From: Acidobacteriaceae bacterium
GTDB lineage: Bacteria > Acidobacteriota > Terriglobia > Terriglobales > Acidobacteriaceae
Direction of reading: 5' to 3'
Assembly (NCBI GenBank): GCA_030039895.1
Contig: JASHUR010000054.1
Span: forward strand, 1-21,290
Length of the DNA stretch: 21,290 nt
The position numbers were made by a program, and so were the translations under genes. Shown here piece after piece: positions 1 to 8,590 of this stretch. Position 1 is the first letter of the stretch; each line of letters opens with the position of its first letter. Below the pieces are notes generated by a model. The model was not told the DNA's origin. It was given only the letters and a program-made list of their open reading frames with translations, and did not search any database.

Positions 1-136
1 TGGACGGAAACCAGTTGGCCTAAGGTGTCCACGGGCACAGTCAAAAGTAAGTAAAGCCGTCTGTTCTGCCTGCCGATATGTGCTGTAGCTCGTCGGGCTG
101 GCATGTCTTTGCCTCACGTGCGGAATCGCTGAAACG
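1..136. other. Left-edge stretch without a recognisable gene
   Basis: Short open tails run in from the left edge in all three forward frames, with stops at 19-21, 52-54 and 86-88. One could be the C-terminus of an upstream gene, but each is too short to identify. The frame of the next gene is open from 89 onward without an ATG, GTG or TTG before 137. No promoter or terminator could be recognised. Confidence 0.3.
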
Positions 137-1948
137 GTGGAGCGTGTCTTGGAGCGGATTTTGGCCGCACAAACATGGGAAGTTGACCACGGGCAGCGCT
201 TTGCGCTGGCGGCGCAGGCATCGCTCGATGGCCTTTTCGATCTCGATTTGCGCACGAATGAGGCGTGCTTTTCCGCGCAGTGGCAGAGGATCATTGGCGG
301 CGAGCCTCAGGGCCGCGTCGCCGACCTGGACCACTGGCTGGACCGCGTGCATCCGGAAGACCGGGCGCGCCTGATTGCGGAGTTGAAGGCCCTGCGCTTG
401 GGCAAGGCGCGTCAGGTGCGGAACGAGCATCGCCTAAGAGACGAATCCGGGTTATGGCGATGGGTGCTGGTGCATGCGATTTCTGGTCACGACGAGCAGG
501 GTGCGATTACCCGCATCGCCGGGGCCATCACTGACCAGACGGAGAGAAAGATGATCGACTCTCTTACCGGCCTGCACAACCGTCTGTATTTCATCGATCA
601 TCTGGAGCGGCGGTTTGAGCGTGCGCGGCAGCAGAACGATTGGAATTTCGCCGTGGTCTCTCTGGGGATCGAGCGCTTCGAGATCATCAACGAGAGTCTG
701 GGATATACCGGTGGAGATGCACTGCTCACTGAGACTGCCGGGCGATTGAGCGAGACACTGCCGCAGTATCCGGGCAGGGATGACGCTGTGATCGCACGAC
801 TCAACGGAGCCGAATTTCTGGTGTGTCTTGAAGCAGCGGCGAACGAGGCGGCTGCCATCCGGGTGGCGCAGGAGATCGGCAGCGTACTGAGCCGACCCTT
901 TCAATGGCGCTGCAACCGCGTTTCCCCGGCCATTGTGATCGGGCTGGCCCATGCTGATCCTTCGATCAAATGCCCCGAAGACCTGATGCGCGACGCCGAC
1001 GCTGCCCTGGTTGAGGCAAAGACCGGAGAGCGCGGCCGTCTGGTCTGCTATTCAAGCGGAATGCGCGAGCGCGCCATTGCGCGGATGCAAATGGAGGTCG
1101 ATCTTGAACAGGCCATCCGTTCCGGCCAGCTCGTCCTGCATTACCAGCCGGAGATCGACCTGGCAACGCGGCGCATCATCGGCTTTGAGGCGCTCATACG
1201 GTGGCATCATCCTCAACGCGGCCTGGTGATGCCCAATGAGTTCATCCCGCTGGCCGAGGAGACCGGGCTGATTCTTCCTCTTGGCGACTGGGGGCTGATG
1301 GAAGCGTGCCGGCAGATCATGGTCTGGCGCCAGCTTCTGCAACAACTTGCAGAGACCGTGCCTGAAGCGGAGTCAGTGTCCCGCCTGCCGGTGGACCTGC
1401 GAGTGAGCGTCAACCTTTCAGCCAAGCAATTCGGGCGGGACGGACTGGTGAAGCAGATAGCCGGCATTCTCTCCTCAACCGCCATAGCCGCAGCAGACCT
1501 GCGTCTTGAAGTGACCGAGAGCAGCCTGATGAGCCACGAAGATACGGCACAGGCCACCATGCAGGACCTGCAAAAGCTGGGCGTGGGCCTGCACATGGAT
1601 GACTTCGGCACGGGCTACAGCTCGCTCAACCATCTGCACCGGTATCCATTCGACACTTTGAAGATCGACCGATCGTTTATTCAAAGAATGACAGAGCAGA
1701 AGAGCAGTGCCGTGATCGTACGGACAATTCTCGACCTTGCCCATTCGCTGGACATGGAGGTCGTGGCGGAAGGAATCGAAACGGCTGCGCAAGCGGAGCG
1801 CCTGCGATCGTTAGGATGCCGACTGGGCCAGGGCTATTACTTCTCTCGCCCTATGGCGCCGGAGTCGATCAGCGCAATGTTCGAGCAACCCCAGCTTTAC
1901 AGCTCGGTCTTCGTCCCCAGCACGCCGGTTCTCTCCGAACGCCGGTGA
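137..1948 (+). CDS. PAS-GGDEF-EAL protein, probable c-di-GMP phosphodiesterase
   Basis: A 603-aa soluble signalling protein with no membrane segment. A PAS_3-like sensor domain lies at about residues 20-135 (HPEDR at 72-76, then WRWV). A GGDEF-like domain spans about 138-305 and an EAL domain about 320-575. The GGDEF signature reads NGAEF (223-227), and the usual metal-binding Asp before the IN-SLG motif is missing (LGIERF), so diguanylate cyclase activity is unlikely. The EAL domain keeps its catalytic set: E351 in FEALIRW, N426, E458, DD at 488-489 in DDFGTGYSSL, K509, D511, E545 in VAEGIE and Q565 in GQGYYF. It should therefore hydrolyse c-di-GMP, with the PAS and degenerate GGDEF acting as input or GTP-binding regulatory modules, as in other composite proteins. 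The start is GTG at 137. No clear Shine-Dalgarno sequence precedes it, so the N-terminus is uncertain. It is convergent with the regA-like gene. Confidence 0.9.
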   Translation: MERVLERILAAQTWEVDHGQRFALAAQASLDGLFDLDLRTNEACFSAQWQRIIGGEPQGRVADLDHWLDRVHPEDRARLIAELKALRLGKARQVRNEHRLRDESGLWRWVLVHAISGHDEQGAITRIAGAITDQTERKMIDSLTGLHNRLYFIDHLERRFERARQQNDWNFAVVSLGIERFEIINESLGYTGGDALLTETAGRLSETLPQYPGRDDAVIARLNGAEFLVCLEAAANEAAAIRVAQEIGSVLSRPFQWRCNRVSPAIVIGLAHADPSIKCPEDLMRDADAALVEAKTGERGRLVCYSSGMRERAIARMQMEVDLEQAIRSGQLVLHYQPEIDLATRRIIGFEALIRWHHPQRGLVMPNEFIPLAEETGLILPLGDWGLMEACRQIMVWRQLLQQLAETVPEAESVSRLPVDLRVSVNLSAKQFGRDGLVKQIAGILSSTAIAAADLRLEVTESSLMSHEDTAQATMQDLQKLGVGLHMDDFGTGYSSLNHLHRYPFDTLKIDRSFIQRMTEQKSSAVIVRTILDLAHSLDMEVVAEGIETAAQAERLRSLGCRLGQGYYFSRPMAPESISAMFEQPQLYSSVFVPSTPVLSERR

Positions 1949-1988
1949 CGCGCGTACCTTCTTTGGACACTGGCTGCTGACTGAAAGG

Positions 1989-2540
1989 TCAGCGAGCAGG
2001 CGGATACTTGGAGAGCTTTCGCTGGAGCGAGCGGCGATGAATCCCGAGGGTGCGAGCCGCCTGAGAGATATTGCCACCACAATCGGTGATCACGCGCTGC
2101 AGATGCTCCCATTCCACTCTGGCCAGGCTGGGCGCTTCCGCAAGTACGTTTGGCACAGGATCCTCCGACGTCTGCAGCTTTTCGTATGCCGTCAGAATCT
2201 GGTCGGCATCAGCAGGCTTGCTCAGATAGTAGTCCGCGCCGCGCTTCATGGCGGAAATCGTCGTCGGAATACTGCCGTAGCCGGTCAGCACAATGATGGT
2301 CATCGAGGAGTTTGTGGCCCGTAGTTCCTCAACCAGATCAAGGCCACTCATTCCCGGCATGCGCAGATCTACGAGCGCCAGGTCCGGATCGTGAGTTTCG
2401 ACCGCGGCCAGAGCCTGCTCTCCATCGGCGACGGCGCGGGCTTCCCAGTTGCGCTGAGCAAAGGCACGACACAGCCGGCTGCGGAATACCTCGTCGTCAT
2501 CGACGATAAGCACGCTATGGATTGCGTCATGCGTGGACAT
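1989..2540 (-). CDS. regA: RegA/PrrA/ActR-family response regulator
   Basis: A 183-aa response regulator. The receiver domain (about 9-120) has the acidic pocket DDDE at 14-17, phosphoacceptor D58 in VDLRMPGMSG, the LTGYGSI segment and K108 in SKPA. A short linker leads to a Fis-type helix-turn-helix (about 150-180) with SQAARTLGIHRRSLQRKL, the hallmark of the RegA/ActR/PrrA class. That class lacks the sigma54-contacting AAA+ domain of NtrC-like regulators. ATG at 2540 was chosen because MSTHDAIHSVLIVDDDE gives a normal receiver N-terminus. The longer reading to 2741 runs back inside the kinase gene and has no family similarity. The gene overlaps the end of the kinase gene by 14 nt, which suggests translational coupling. 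In proteobacteria this family is a global redox regulator of respiration, carbon fixation and central metabolism. Targets here are unknown; the divergent fumarase gene is a candidate. Confidence 0.9.
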   Translation of the reverse strand: MSTHDAIHSVLIVDDDEVFRSRLCRAFAQRNWEARAVADGEQALAAVETHDPDLALVDLRMPGMSGLDLVEELRATNSSMTIIVLTGYGSIPTTISAMKRGADYYLSKPADADQILTAYEKLQTSEDPVPNVLAEAPSLARVEWEHLQRVITDCGGNISQAARTLGIHRRSLQRKLSKYPPAR

Positions 2541-3921
2541 GGATGCCCTCACTCTGCTTCGAGATCCGCGCCGGCAGCACGAGAGTAGCTGTGGTTCCCC
2601 GATCGGCTGCCGATTCATAGGTGAGGCCTCCGCCCAGCCGTTCCGCAAACGTGCGAACCAGGAATGTACCCAGCCCCATGCCTCTGCCCGGTTCTTTGGT
2701 AGTGAAGAATGGCTCAGCAATCCGGCGAAGGATATCCTCATTCATCCCGGGGCCGTTATCGCAAATGGAGAACACAATCTCAGATCCCCGGCACTGTGCA
2801 CGCAGAACCACCCGGACATCGTCTGCGCCTGCGTCGAGCGCATTTCCCACGAGCGCAACCAGGGATTGCACAGTTGCGCGAACGGGCAGGAAGAGGGTCA
2901 CATTCACATTTGCGGCATCCAGCGAAATATGATCACGCCGCTCCTCTGCAATCTCCGCGAGCGTTTGCCGGAGAAGCTCTCCGACCTCGACGATTCGTGG
3001 AGACTCGCCGACCGGTTCCGCGCCCTCCGCGCTCATTCGCTGCAAAATGCGCTGGCACCGCTCGACCTCCGACCGGATCAGCCTTGCGTCGTCACGGAGT
3101 GCCTCCCCGCGGGTCAGGGTAGATGCATATCTCTCCAGTTCGCACGCCACCACAGCGATGGTTCCAAGAGGTGTACCCAGTTCGTGCGCCGCACCAGCCG
3201 CCAGCGTCACCAGCGACGCAAGCCTCTCCTGTCTTGCGATCCGGTCCTGTAAAGCCAGCACCTCCTGCTCGCGAAGGCGCAGAGCATCGGAGACTTTGCC
3301 GGTAAAAAAGCTGATCAGTCCTGCCGCAATCACGAACGCAATCCACATGCCGACCAGGTGCGGAAGGAATCCGTGCTCGGCGGAAGAGAGATGAATTTCA
3401 GTGAACGGGGCGTGCAGGAAAAACAATAGAGCAAAACAGACAATGGAGAGACCGCCTAAACCCCAGGTCCACTCCTTTTTCAATACGACTGCCGCAAGGG
3501 TGATCTGGACCAGATACAACAGGCTGAAGGGATTCATCGGGCCGCCGGTAAGCCCAAGGACGGTGGTCAGGCATACAGTGTCGAAGGCGAAGATGAATCC
3601 GAGCATCGCCTGGGGGTCACGAACCGAGCCGCGCACCACGCGATGAAGCCAGAGGTTCGTGATGAGCACAGAAGCGAGAGGCACAAGCGCCCAGAAAAAC
3701 GCGGGGCAAGGCCCGAATACATACGTGACACCTGCGAGCATTGCCGCTCCGCCAAGGACCATGCCGTACCGCAGGCGCACAACCCACGGCAGAGCAAGAT
3801 TGGGCGCGGCATCTCCTTCCAGCGCGCCTGGTTCATGAGCGTCGCTCAACTGCAGCATGTGCAGCGGGTCCCGGTTTTCCGCAGGTACTCTGGTTCCATC
3901 CGGCATCATCTCTCCCATCAT
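2527..3921 (-). CDS. regB: RegB/PrrB-family redox sensor histidine kinase
   Basis: A 464-aa membrane histidine kinase. The N-terminal region (about 45-205) has about six hydrophobic segments. GGPMNPF at 126-132 matches the conserved GGxxNPF motif of RegB, implicated in ubiquinone sensing. A helical linker leads to the H-box AHELGTP with phosphoacceptor H246. C289 in ERCQRIL aligns (from memory) with the redox-active cysteine of RegB, 43 residues after the His compared with 40 in Rhodobacter capsulatus. The ATPase domain shows N360 (GNALDAG), the G1 box DNGPGM (388-393), an F-box EPFFTTKE and GMGLGTF. ATG at 3921 is preceded by GGAGA four nt upstream. A second ATG follows immediately, so the start could shift by one codon. 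It is transcribed with the regA-like partner. A RegB with both sensor motifs suggests control by quinone-pool or thiol redox state. Confidence 0.9.
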   Translation of the reverse strand: MMGEMMPDGTRVPAENRDPLHMLQLSDAHEPGALEGDAAPNLALPWVVRLRYGMVLGGAAMLAGVTYVFGPCPAFFWALVPLASVLITNLWLHRVVRGSVRDPQAMLGFIFAFDTVCLTTVLGLTGGPMNPFSLLYLVQITLAAVVLKKEWTWGLGGLSIVCFALLFFLHAPFTEIHLSSAEHGFLPHLVGMWIAFVIAAGLISFFTGKVSDALRLREQEVLALQDRIARQERLASLVTLAAGAAHELGTPLGTIAVVACELERYASTLTRGEALRDDARLIRSEVERCQRILQRMSAEGAEPVGESPRIVEVGELLRQTLAEIAEERRDHISLDAANVNVTLFLPVRATVQSLVALVGNALDAGADDVRVVLRAQCRGSEIVFSICDNGPGMNEDILRRIAEPFFTTKEPGRGMGLGTFLVRTFAERLGGGLTYESAADRGTTATLVLPARISKQSEGIHVHA

Positions 3922-4150
3922 ATTTCTCCACAGGCACTTTCCGCCTCCGGACTACTGTAGTGAGGGAGCGGCAGAGGATTTAGCTGTTTGCGCGGCTGGC
4001 GGGACGGTGAGTGTTTGATCGGGAACCGTCCTGTAAATTATTGAATTTATTGAACCTTCGATTTTGGGATTCGGGGCCATGTTATTGATTCCGGCGATAC
4101 TACACGTAAGCTTGTGAAAAGACTCATTTTCCCTCGAAAATCGGCCTAAA

Positions 4151-4201
4151 TTAAGGATTCTGGACTGCATTTTTGTAAGTTACAGATTTTAAAATCCTTA
4201 A
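4151..4201. promoter_or_regulatory. Inverted repeat in the regB-fumC spacer, candidate operator
   Basis: The 9-bp arms TTAAGGATT (4151-4159) and AATCCTTAA (4193-4201) are perfect reverse complements separated by 33 nt. The right arm overlaps the perfect palindrome GATTTTAAAATC (4185-4196). The AT-rich setting between two divergent genes suggests a regulator or promoter site. Which protein would bind is not shown by the sequence. Confidence 0.35.
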
Positions 4202-4247
4202 AGTGACCGTGTGCGGCGAGGTTTGTGCCGCTTGCGGAGAATTTCCC

Positions 4248-4268
4248 TCGGGCCGGGCTCAGGCCCGA
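4248..4268 (+). other. GC-rich hairpin in the fumC upstream region
   Basis: Perfect 7-bp stem TCGGGCC/GGCCCGA around a 7-nt loop (GGGCTCA), followed by a short ATTTT. The T-tract is weak for an intrinsic terminator. It lies about 305 nt before the chosen fumC start, so it could be a weak terminator, a leader-RNA structure or a protein site. Confidence 0.3.
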
Positions 4269-4572
4269 ATTTTCATCCCTCTATATTCAGTATAGCGATT
4301 TCAAAACGGTTCAAATGCATTCCGGGCGCAACCGTAAGCGTTCTATTTTGAGTGAGTTGCGGAGAATTATAGGCTGGAGGGGGTTGACAAGGTCAATTGG
4401 TGGAATGCGTCCGCTCGGCCAGCTCATCGGCGAAGCGCAGATGGACAGGGAACACAAGTTGATGCGCGGGTTTGAAGGCCAACATCCGGGAGCTGGTTGG
4501 GAGCTGGTGTGCGAACCTTACAAGGGCGCATCATAAATGGCCAGGCAAGCAGGCAGTAGAGGAGCTGGTGAT

Positions 4573-6012
4573 ATGGAGGAAAGCGAAACAGCGGCGCGTC
4601 CATTTCGCATTGAAGAAGATGCTCTGGGCGGGGTTGAGGTTCCTGCGGAGCATCTCTGGGGTGCGCAAACACAACGTGCGCTCTTGAACTTCACCATCGG
4701 CGTGGAACGGTTCCGCTGGGGCCGGGCCGTTATTCGCGCGCTTGGCATCCTGAAGAAATGCGCGGCGCTGGCCAACAGGGAACTGGGCCGGTTGTCTGAG
4801 GAGAAAGTCGGACCAATTGTGCGGGCCGCGCAGGAGGTGATCGACGGCAAATGGGACTCAGAATTTCCGCTGGTCGTTTTCCAGACCGGATCCGGCACGC
4901 AGACCAACATGAACGCGAACGAGGTAATCGCCAATCGAGCTATCCAAATGGCCGGTGGCGTTGTCGGTTCGAAGAAACCTGTTCACCCCAACGACGATGT
5001 GAATCACAGCCAGTCCTCGAACGACGCGTTCCCAACGGTGATGCACATCGCCACGGTCGAAGCGATCGAAAATCTTCTGATTCCCGCCGTGGTGGAGCTG
5101 CGCGACACGCTGCACGCCAAGGCGCAGGAGTATCGCGACATCGTCATGATCGGCCGGACCCATCTGCAGGATGCGACGCCGCTGACGGTCGGCCAGATGA
5201 TGTCGGGATGGGTTGCGCAACTCGATGAGGCCCTCAGCGGCATTCGCGGCTCGATCGTCTTTCTCTATCCGCTGGCGATTGGCGGAACTGCGGTCGGCAC
5301 GGGGCTGAACGCGCCTCCCCGTTTTGGCGAAGTGACTGCGCGGCGAATTGCTGAGGAGACCGGCAAACCATTTACCTCCGCCGCGAACAAGTTCGCGGCA
5401 CTGTCCGCCCACGACGGCATGGTTGCAGTAAGCGGCGCCCTGCGCACGCTCGCCGGCGCGCTTATGAAGATTGCCAATGATGTGCGCTGGTATGCGAGTG
5501 GACCGCGCGCGGGGATTGGCGAGCTGAACATCCCCGAAAATGAGCCGGGCTCATCGATCATGCCCGGGAAGGTGAATCCGACGCAGTGCGAGGCGATGAC
5601 GATGGTCGCCGTTCAGGTTTTCGGCAACGACCAGGCTGTCGCCTTCGCCGGTTCGCAAGGCAACTTTCAGTTGAATGTGTACAAGCCCGTGATCCTGCAC
5701 AATGTGCTCACTTCGGTCGAACTACTCGCCGACTGCTGCCGGTCCTTCAACGAGCACTGCGCCAAAGGAATCGAACCGAATACGAAGCGAATTCGCGAGC
5801 ATCTGGATCAGTCGCTGATGCTGGTGACGGCGCTCAATCCGCACATTGGCTATGAGAAGGCAGCCAGAATTTCGCGCACCGCTTATCTCGAAGGCATCAG
5901 CCTGCGCGAGGCTGCTCTGAAGCTGGGCTTCCTTACCGCCGAGCAGTTCGACCAATGGGTGCGGGCGGAAGATATGACCCACCCGCTCGAAAAAAAGGAA
6001 TCTGCACACTGA
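4573..6012 (+). CDS. fumC: Class II fumarate hydratase
   Basis: Fumarase interconverts fumarate and malate in the TCA cycle in the cytoplasm. The predicted protein is 479 aa, against about 465 for Escherichia coli FumC. It contains GSGTQTNMNANEV near the N-terminal active-site region, HPNDDVNHSQSSND, GRTHLQDATPLTVGQ and the superfamily signature GSSIMPGKVNPTQ with the catalytic loop serine. This pattern is typical of FumC rather than aspartase or argininosuccinate lyase. ATG at 4573 was chosen because AGAGGAG ends eight nt before it. An upstream in-frame ATG at 4537 would add 12 residues but has a poorer ribosome-binding site. The gene stands alone and is divergent from regB across a long spacer. 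Control by the neighbouring RegBA pair is plausible but only inferred from position. Class II fumarase lacks an iron-sulfur cluster and so is oxygen stable. Confidence 0.96.
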   Translation: MEESETAARPFRIEEDALGGVEVPAEHLWGAQTQRALLNFTIGVERFRWGRAVIRALGILKKCAALANRELGRLSEEKVGPIVRAAQEVIDGKWDSEFPLVVFQTGSGTQTNMNANEVIANRAIQMAGGVVGSKKPVHPNDDVNHSQSSNDAFPTVMHIATVEAIENLLIPAVVELRDTLHAKAQEYRDIVMIGRTHLQDATPLTVGQMMSGWVAQLDEALSGIRGSIVFLYPLAIGGTAVGTGLNAPPRFGEVTARRIAEETGKPFTSAANKFAALSAHDGMVAVSGALRTLAGALMKIANDVRWYASGPRAGIGELNIPENEPGSSIMPGKVNPTQCEAMTMVAVQVFGNDQAVAFAGSQGNFQLNVYKPVILHNVLTSVELLADCCRSFNEHCAKGIEPNTKRIREHLDQSLMLVTALNPHIGYEKAARISRTAYLEGISLREAALKLGFLTAEQFDQWVRAEDMTHPLEKKESAH

Positions 6013-6024
6013 CGCGTGGTATTT

Positions 6025-6044
6025 CCGCCGATGGGTTTCGGCGG
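6025..6044. terminator. Hairpin between convergent fumC and kinase genes
   Basis: A 7-bp perfect stem CCGCCGA/TCGGCGG with a 6-nt loop lies in the 34-nt gap between the two convergent stop codons. The position fits a shared bidirectional terminator, but neither strand has a T-tract after the stem. Confidence 0.4.
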
Positions 6045-6046
6045 GC

Positions 6047-8590
6047 TCACTGCCGCCTGGCGTTCTGTTGCGTGGCGACGCGCTGCTTTGCGCTCGCGAC
6101 CAGGGCCCGAAACTGCGGGTCGCTATGGAGTGGCTTGAGGTCGGGATCGCTGGACATGCCGGCGATGACCCATTTTGCGAGGCCGTGATCGACGGCGTCC
6201 TGGAGCAGGCGGAGCGCGGCGTTGCGATCGCCCTCGCGCAGCTTCAGGCATGCGAGGTTGTAAGTGCTGAGCGCGGTGTTGGGATCGTCGGGTCCAAGGG
6301 CCCGGACATCCACATCACGCGTTTGCATCAGGAGCTTTTCTGCGCGTGGATAGTCGCCGCGGCGGGTGAGGATTTCCGCGAGATTGCTCATGGCCGAAAG
6401 GGTGAGCGGATGATCAGGGCCGAGCAGGCGCGTGCGGGCCGCGATGACCTGCTCCTCAATGGCTTGCGCTTCGGCAAGCTTGCCCTCGTCGGTTAGCACG
6501 GCGGTGAGAGTGTTCATGGTGCGCAGGGTTTCGGGGTGATCGGGCCCAAGGACGCGCTGTTTGATGGCGAGGGTTTTGCGCACGGTCGATTCCGCTTCGG
6601 CGAAGCGGCCCTCCCGGTAAAGGATGATGCCGAGGTTCTCCGACGCCATGAGCGTATTTGGCGCGTCATTGCCTTCGAGCCGCTGGAAGATCGCAAGCTG
6701 TTGGCGGTCGAGGGTCTCCGCCTCGCTCCACTTGCCCTGGCCGAGAAGCGCGAGAACGAGATGATTCATAGCGGAGAGCGTTTCAACATTGTCCGGCCCC
6801 AGTTGCTTGAGGCGCAAGTTGTAGACCTGGCGTTCGAGCTCCTCGGCGCGGTCGGCGTGGCCCTCCGCACCAAGAACGACGCCAAGGTAGCTCATGACGG
6901 CCAGGGTTTCAGGGTTCGCGGGGCCATCGCGGCGCATGCGGATGGCGAGCACCTGCCGCAGCAGTGCCTCGGAATCGTGGTAGCGGCCGCGGCGAAACAG
7001 TACCCAGCCAATGGAGGTCCGGGTTTTCAGAGTGTCGTTGTTCTCAGGGCCCAATTTCTGCTCGCGAATGGCGTCGGCCTGGCGGTAGAGGGACTCGGCG
7101 CGGTCATACAGCCCGAGATTTTCGTAGACCTGTCCCATGACCATCATCATTTGTGTTTGCAGGTCGGGGTCGTTGGCGAGTCCGGACTCGACCTGCGAGG
7201 ATGCCCGGTCGAGGATTTCGCGAGCCCGGACCTGATTGCCGCGGGCCTCACTGGGGTCAGAGACTTTGAACATGCCGGTCATGAACTCGGTGATGCGATT
7301 GGCCCGATCGCGTTCGCGCGTGATGCGGCGAAGCTGGACCGCTTGCAGAACGGCGAAGCCTGCGAGCAGGATGACGAGCGTGGACACAGCGCCGGCAGCC
7401 ACACGGTGACGCCTGAGATATTTTCCGAATCGGTACCGGATGCTTGCCGGACGTGCAAGTACCGGCTCATGCGCGAGATGCCGCCGGATATCGGTGGCCA
7501 TCTCTACGGGAGTACCATAGCGCCGGGCACGATCCTTCTCGAGCGCCTTCATGGTGATGCTGTCGAGGTCGCCGTGGAGCTGGGTCCGGAGATGTTTTGG
7601 GTCGGTGGCGCGCTGGGCGGCGGAAGCGAAGAGATCTTTTTCGGTGGAGAGTCGAGCGCTGGGGCGCGGAGGGTCCTCTTCGCGGAGGGTGCGCAGGACC
7701 TGGTCGAAGGGCAACTTGCGCCACTTTGCGGTGTCGAAGGGAGGAGCACCGGTCAACAGCTCATAGAGGATGACGCCGAGCGAATAGACATCGCTGCCGG
7801 TGTCGATGTCGCCGCCAGCTGCCTGCTCGGGGCTGATATATCCGGGCGTTCCGGCGATGCCCCATACATGGGAGAACAGGGATTCGCCTGCAGCTGCGGG
7901 CGAGGCGGCCTTAGCGAGGCCGAAATCAATGATGCGGGGAACCGGCTCGCCGTCGACTTCCACGACGAGGATGTTGGCCGGCTTGAGGTCGCGGTGAATG
8001 ATGGCCTTCTGATGGGCGTGCTGCACACCCTCGCAGACCTTGATGAAGAGCTCAAGACGCTGGGTAATCGAGAGCTTCTTCTGATCGCAATAACGGGCGA
8101 TCGGTTCGCCGGCGACGTACTCCATGACGAAGTAGGGCTGGCCAGCGGAGGTGGCGCCGGCATCGAAGACCTTGGCGATGGCGGGGTGATCCATGAGGGC
8201 AAGCGACTGGCGCTCGGCCTGAAAGCGGGCGAGGAGTGTGTCATCAAAGATGCCGGAGCGAATGAGCTTGAGCGCGACCTGGCGGCGCAGCGGCTCGGAT
8301 TGCTCGGCCAGCCAGACCTGGCCCATTCCGCCTTCGCCGATCTTGCGAATCAGACGATAGGGGCCGATGGATTCGAGTGGCTGTGGCTCAGGAGTCTCGG
8401 CTGCAGTTGCCGGCGCACGCGACAACTCACTGGAACGGTCGTAGGCGGAGAGGAGCGAATCGATTTCATGGCGCAGGGATATATCCGAGCCGCAGGCGCT
8501 GCTCAGGAACTTGTCACGATCTGCAGGGTCGAGCTCAAGAGCGGCGTTAAACAGCTCCCCGACTCTCCCCCATTGACCGGTCGTTTCCAC
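6047..8590 (-). CDS. Membrane Ser/Thr protein kinase with C-terminal TPR repeats
   Basis: An 847-aa PknB-like Hanks kinase. The kinase domain spans about 78-370, with glycine loop GEGGMGQV, K108 in VALKLI, catalytic loop HRDLKPAN (199-206), DFG (222-224), GTPGYISPEQ and SDVYSLGVILYELLTG. A single membrane segment (about 396-420) follows, and then about 370 residues of tandem 42-residue TPRs of the kinesin-light-chain/TPR_12 type, with recurrent LGPDHPETL blocks. The protein ends with a DPDLKPLHSDPQF motif common in this acidobacterial and planctomycete family. With one membrane span the kinase should be cytoplasmic and the TPR part periplasmic, where it could sense a ligand or protein. GTG at 8590 is preceded by GGGGAG eight nt upstream. 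It overlaps the end of the sigma-factor gene by 44 nt, implying co-expression. All catalytic residues are present, so it should be active. Confidence 0.93.
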   Translation of the reverse strand: METTGQWGRVGELFNAALELDPADRDKFLSSACGSDISLRHEIDSLLSAYDRSSELSRAPATAAETPEPQPLESIGPYRLIRKIGEGGMGQVWLAEQSEPLRRQVALKLIRSGIFDDTLLARFQAERQSLALMDHPAIAKVFDAGATSAGQPYFVMEYVAGEPIARYCDQKKLSITQRLELFIKVCEGVQHAHQKAIIHRDLKPANILVVEVDGEPVPRIIDFGLAKAASPAAAGESLFSHVWGIAGTPGYISPEQAAGGDIDTGSDVYSLGVILYELLTGAPPFDTAKWRKLPFDQVLRTLREEDPPRPSARLSTEKDLFASAAQRATDPKHLRTQLHGDLDSITMKALEKDRARRYGTPVEMATDIRRHLAHEPVLARPASIRYRFGKYLRRHRVAAGAVSTLVILLAGFAVLQAVQLRRITRERDRANRITEFMTGMFKVSDPSEARGNQVRAREILDRASSQVESGLANDPDLQTQMMMVMGQVYENLGLYDRAESLYRQADAIREQKLGPENNDTLKTRTSIGWVLFRRGRYHDSEALLRQVLAIRMRRDGPANPETLAVMSYLGVVLGAEGHADRAEELERQVYNLRLKQLGPDNVETLSAMNHLVLALLGQGKWSEAETLDRQQLAIFQRLEGNDAPNTLMASENLGIILYREGRFAEAESTVRKTLAIKQRVLGPDHPETLRTMNTLTAVLTDEGKLAEAQAIEEQVIAARTRLLGPDHPLTLSAMSNLAEILTRRGDYPRAEKLLMQTRDVDVRALGPDDPNTALSTYNLACLKLREGDRNAALRLLQDAVDHGLAKWVIAGMSSDPDLKPLHSDPQFRALVASAKQRVATQQNARRQ

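Larger units (their letters stand above)
3922..4572. other. Divergent intergenic region between regB and fumC
   Basis: 651 nt without a convincing gene. The part from about 4020 to 4330 is clearly more AT-rich than the flanking coding DNA, as expected for two divergent promoters and their control sites. It holds a 9-bp inverted repeat (4151-4201), an exact 12-bp palindrome GATTTTAAAATC (4185-4196), a small inverted repeat ATTTTC/GAAAAT (4126-4141), a GC hairpin (4248-4268) and CTATA-TTCAG-TATAG (4281-4295). A TTGACA at 4384-4389 resembles a -35 box, but no good -10 box follows at the right distance. A 103-codon open frame (4225-4536) has no recognisable features. Confidence 0.6.

Noticed and set aside
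1971..1996. GCTGAC/GTCAGC hairpin as a terminator between the EAL and regA genes
   Set aside because: Only a 6-bp stem, no T-tract on either strand, and it overlaps the regA stop codon. Too weak to call.
4384..4415. TTGACA as a sigma70 promoter for fumC
   Set aside because: No acceptable -10 hexamer at 16-18 nt downstream.
4225..4536. Possible small gene just before fumC (103 codons, ends where an in-frame fumC ATG begins)
   Set aside because: No recognisable motif, an AT-rich promoter-like context, no good ribosome-binding site, and it covers the GC hairpin.
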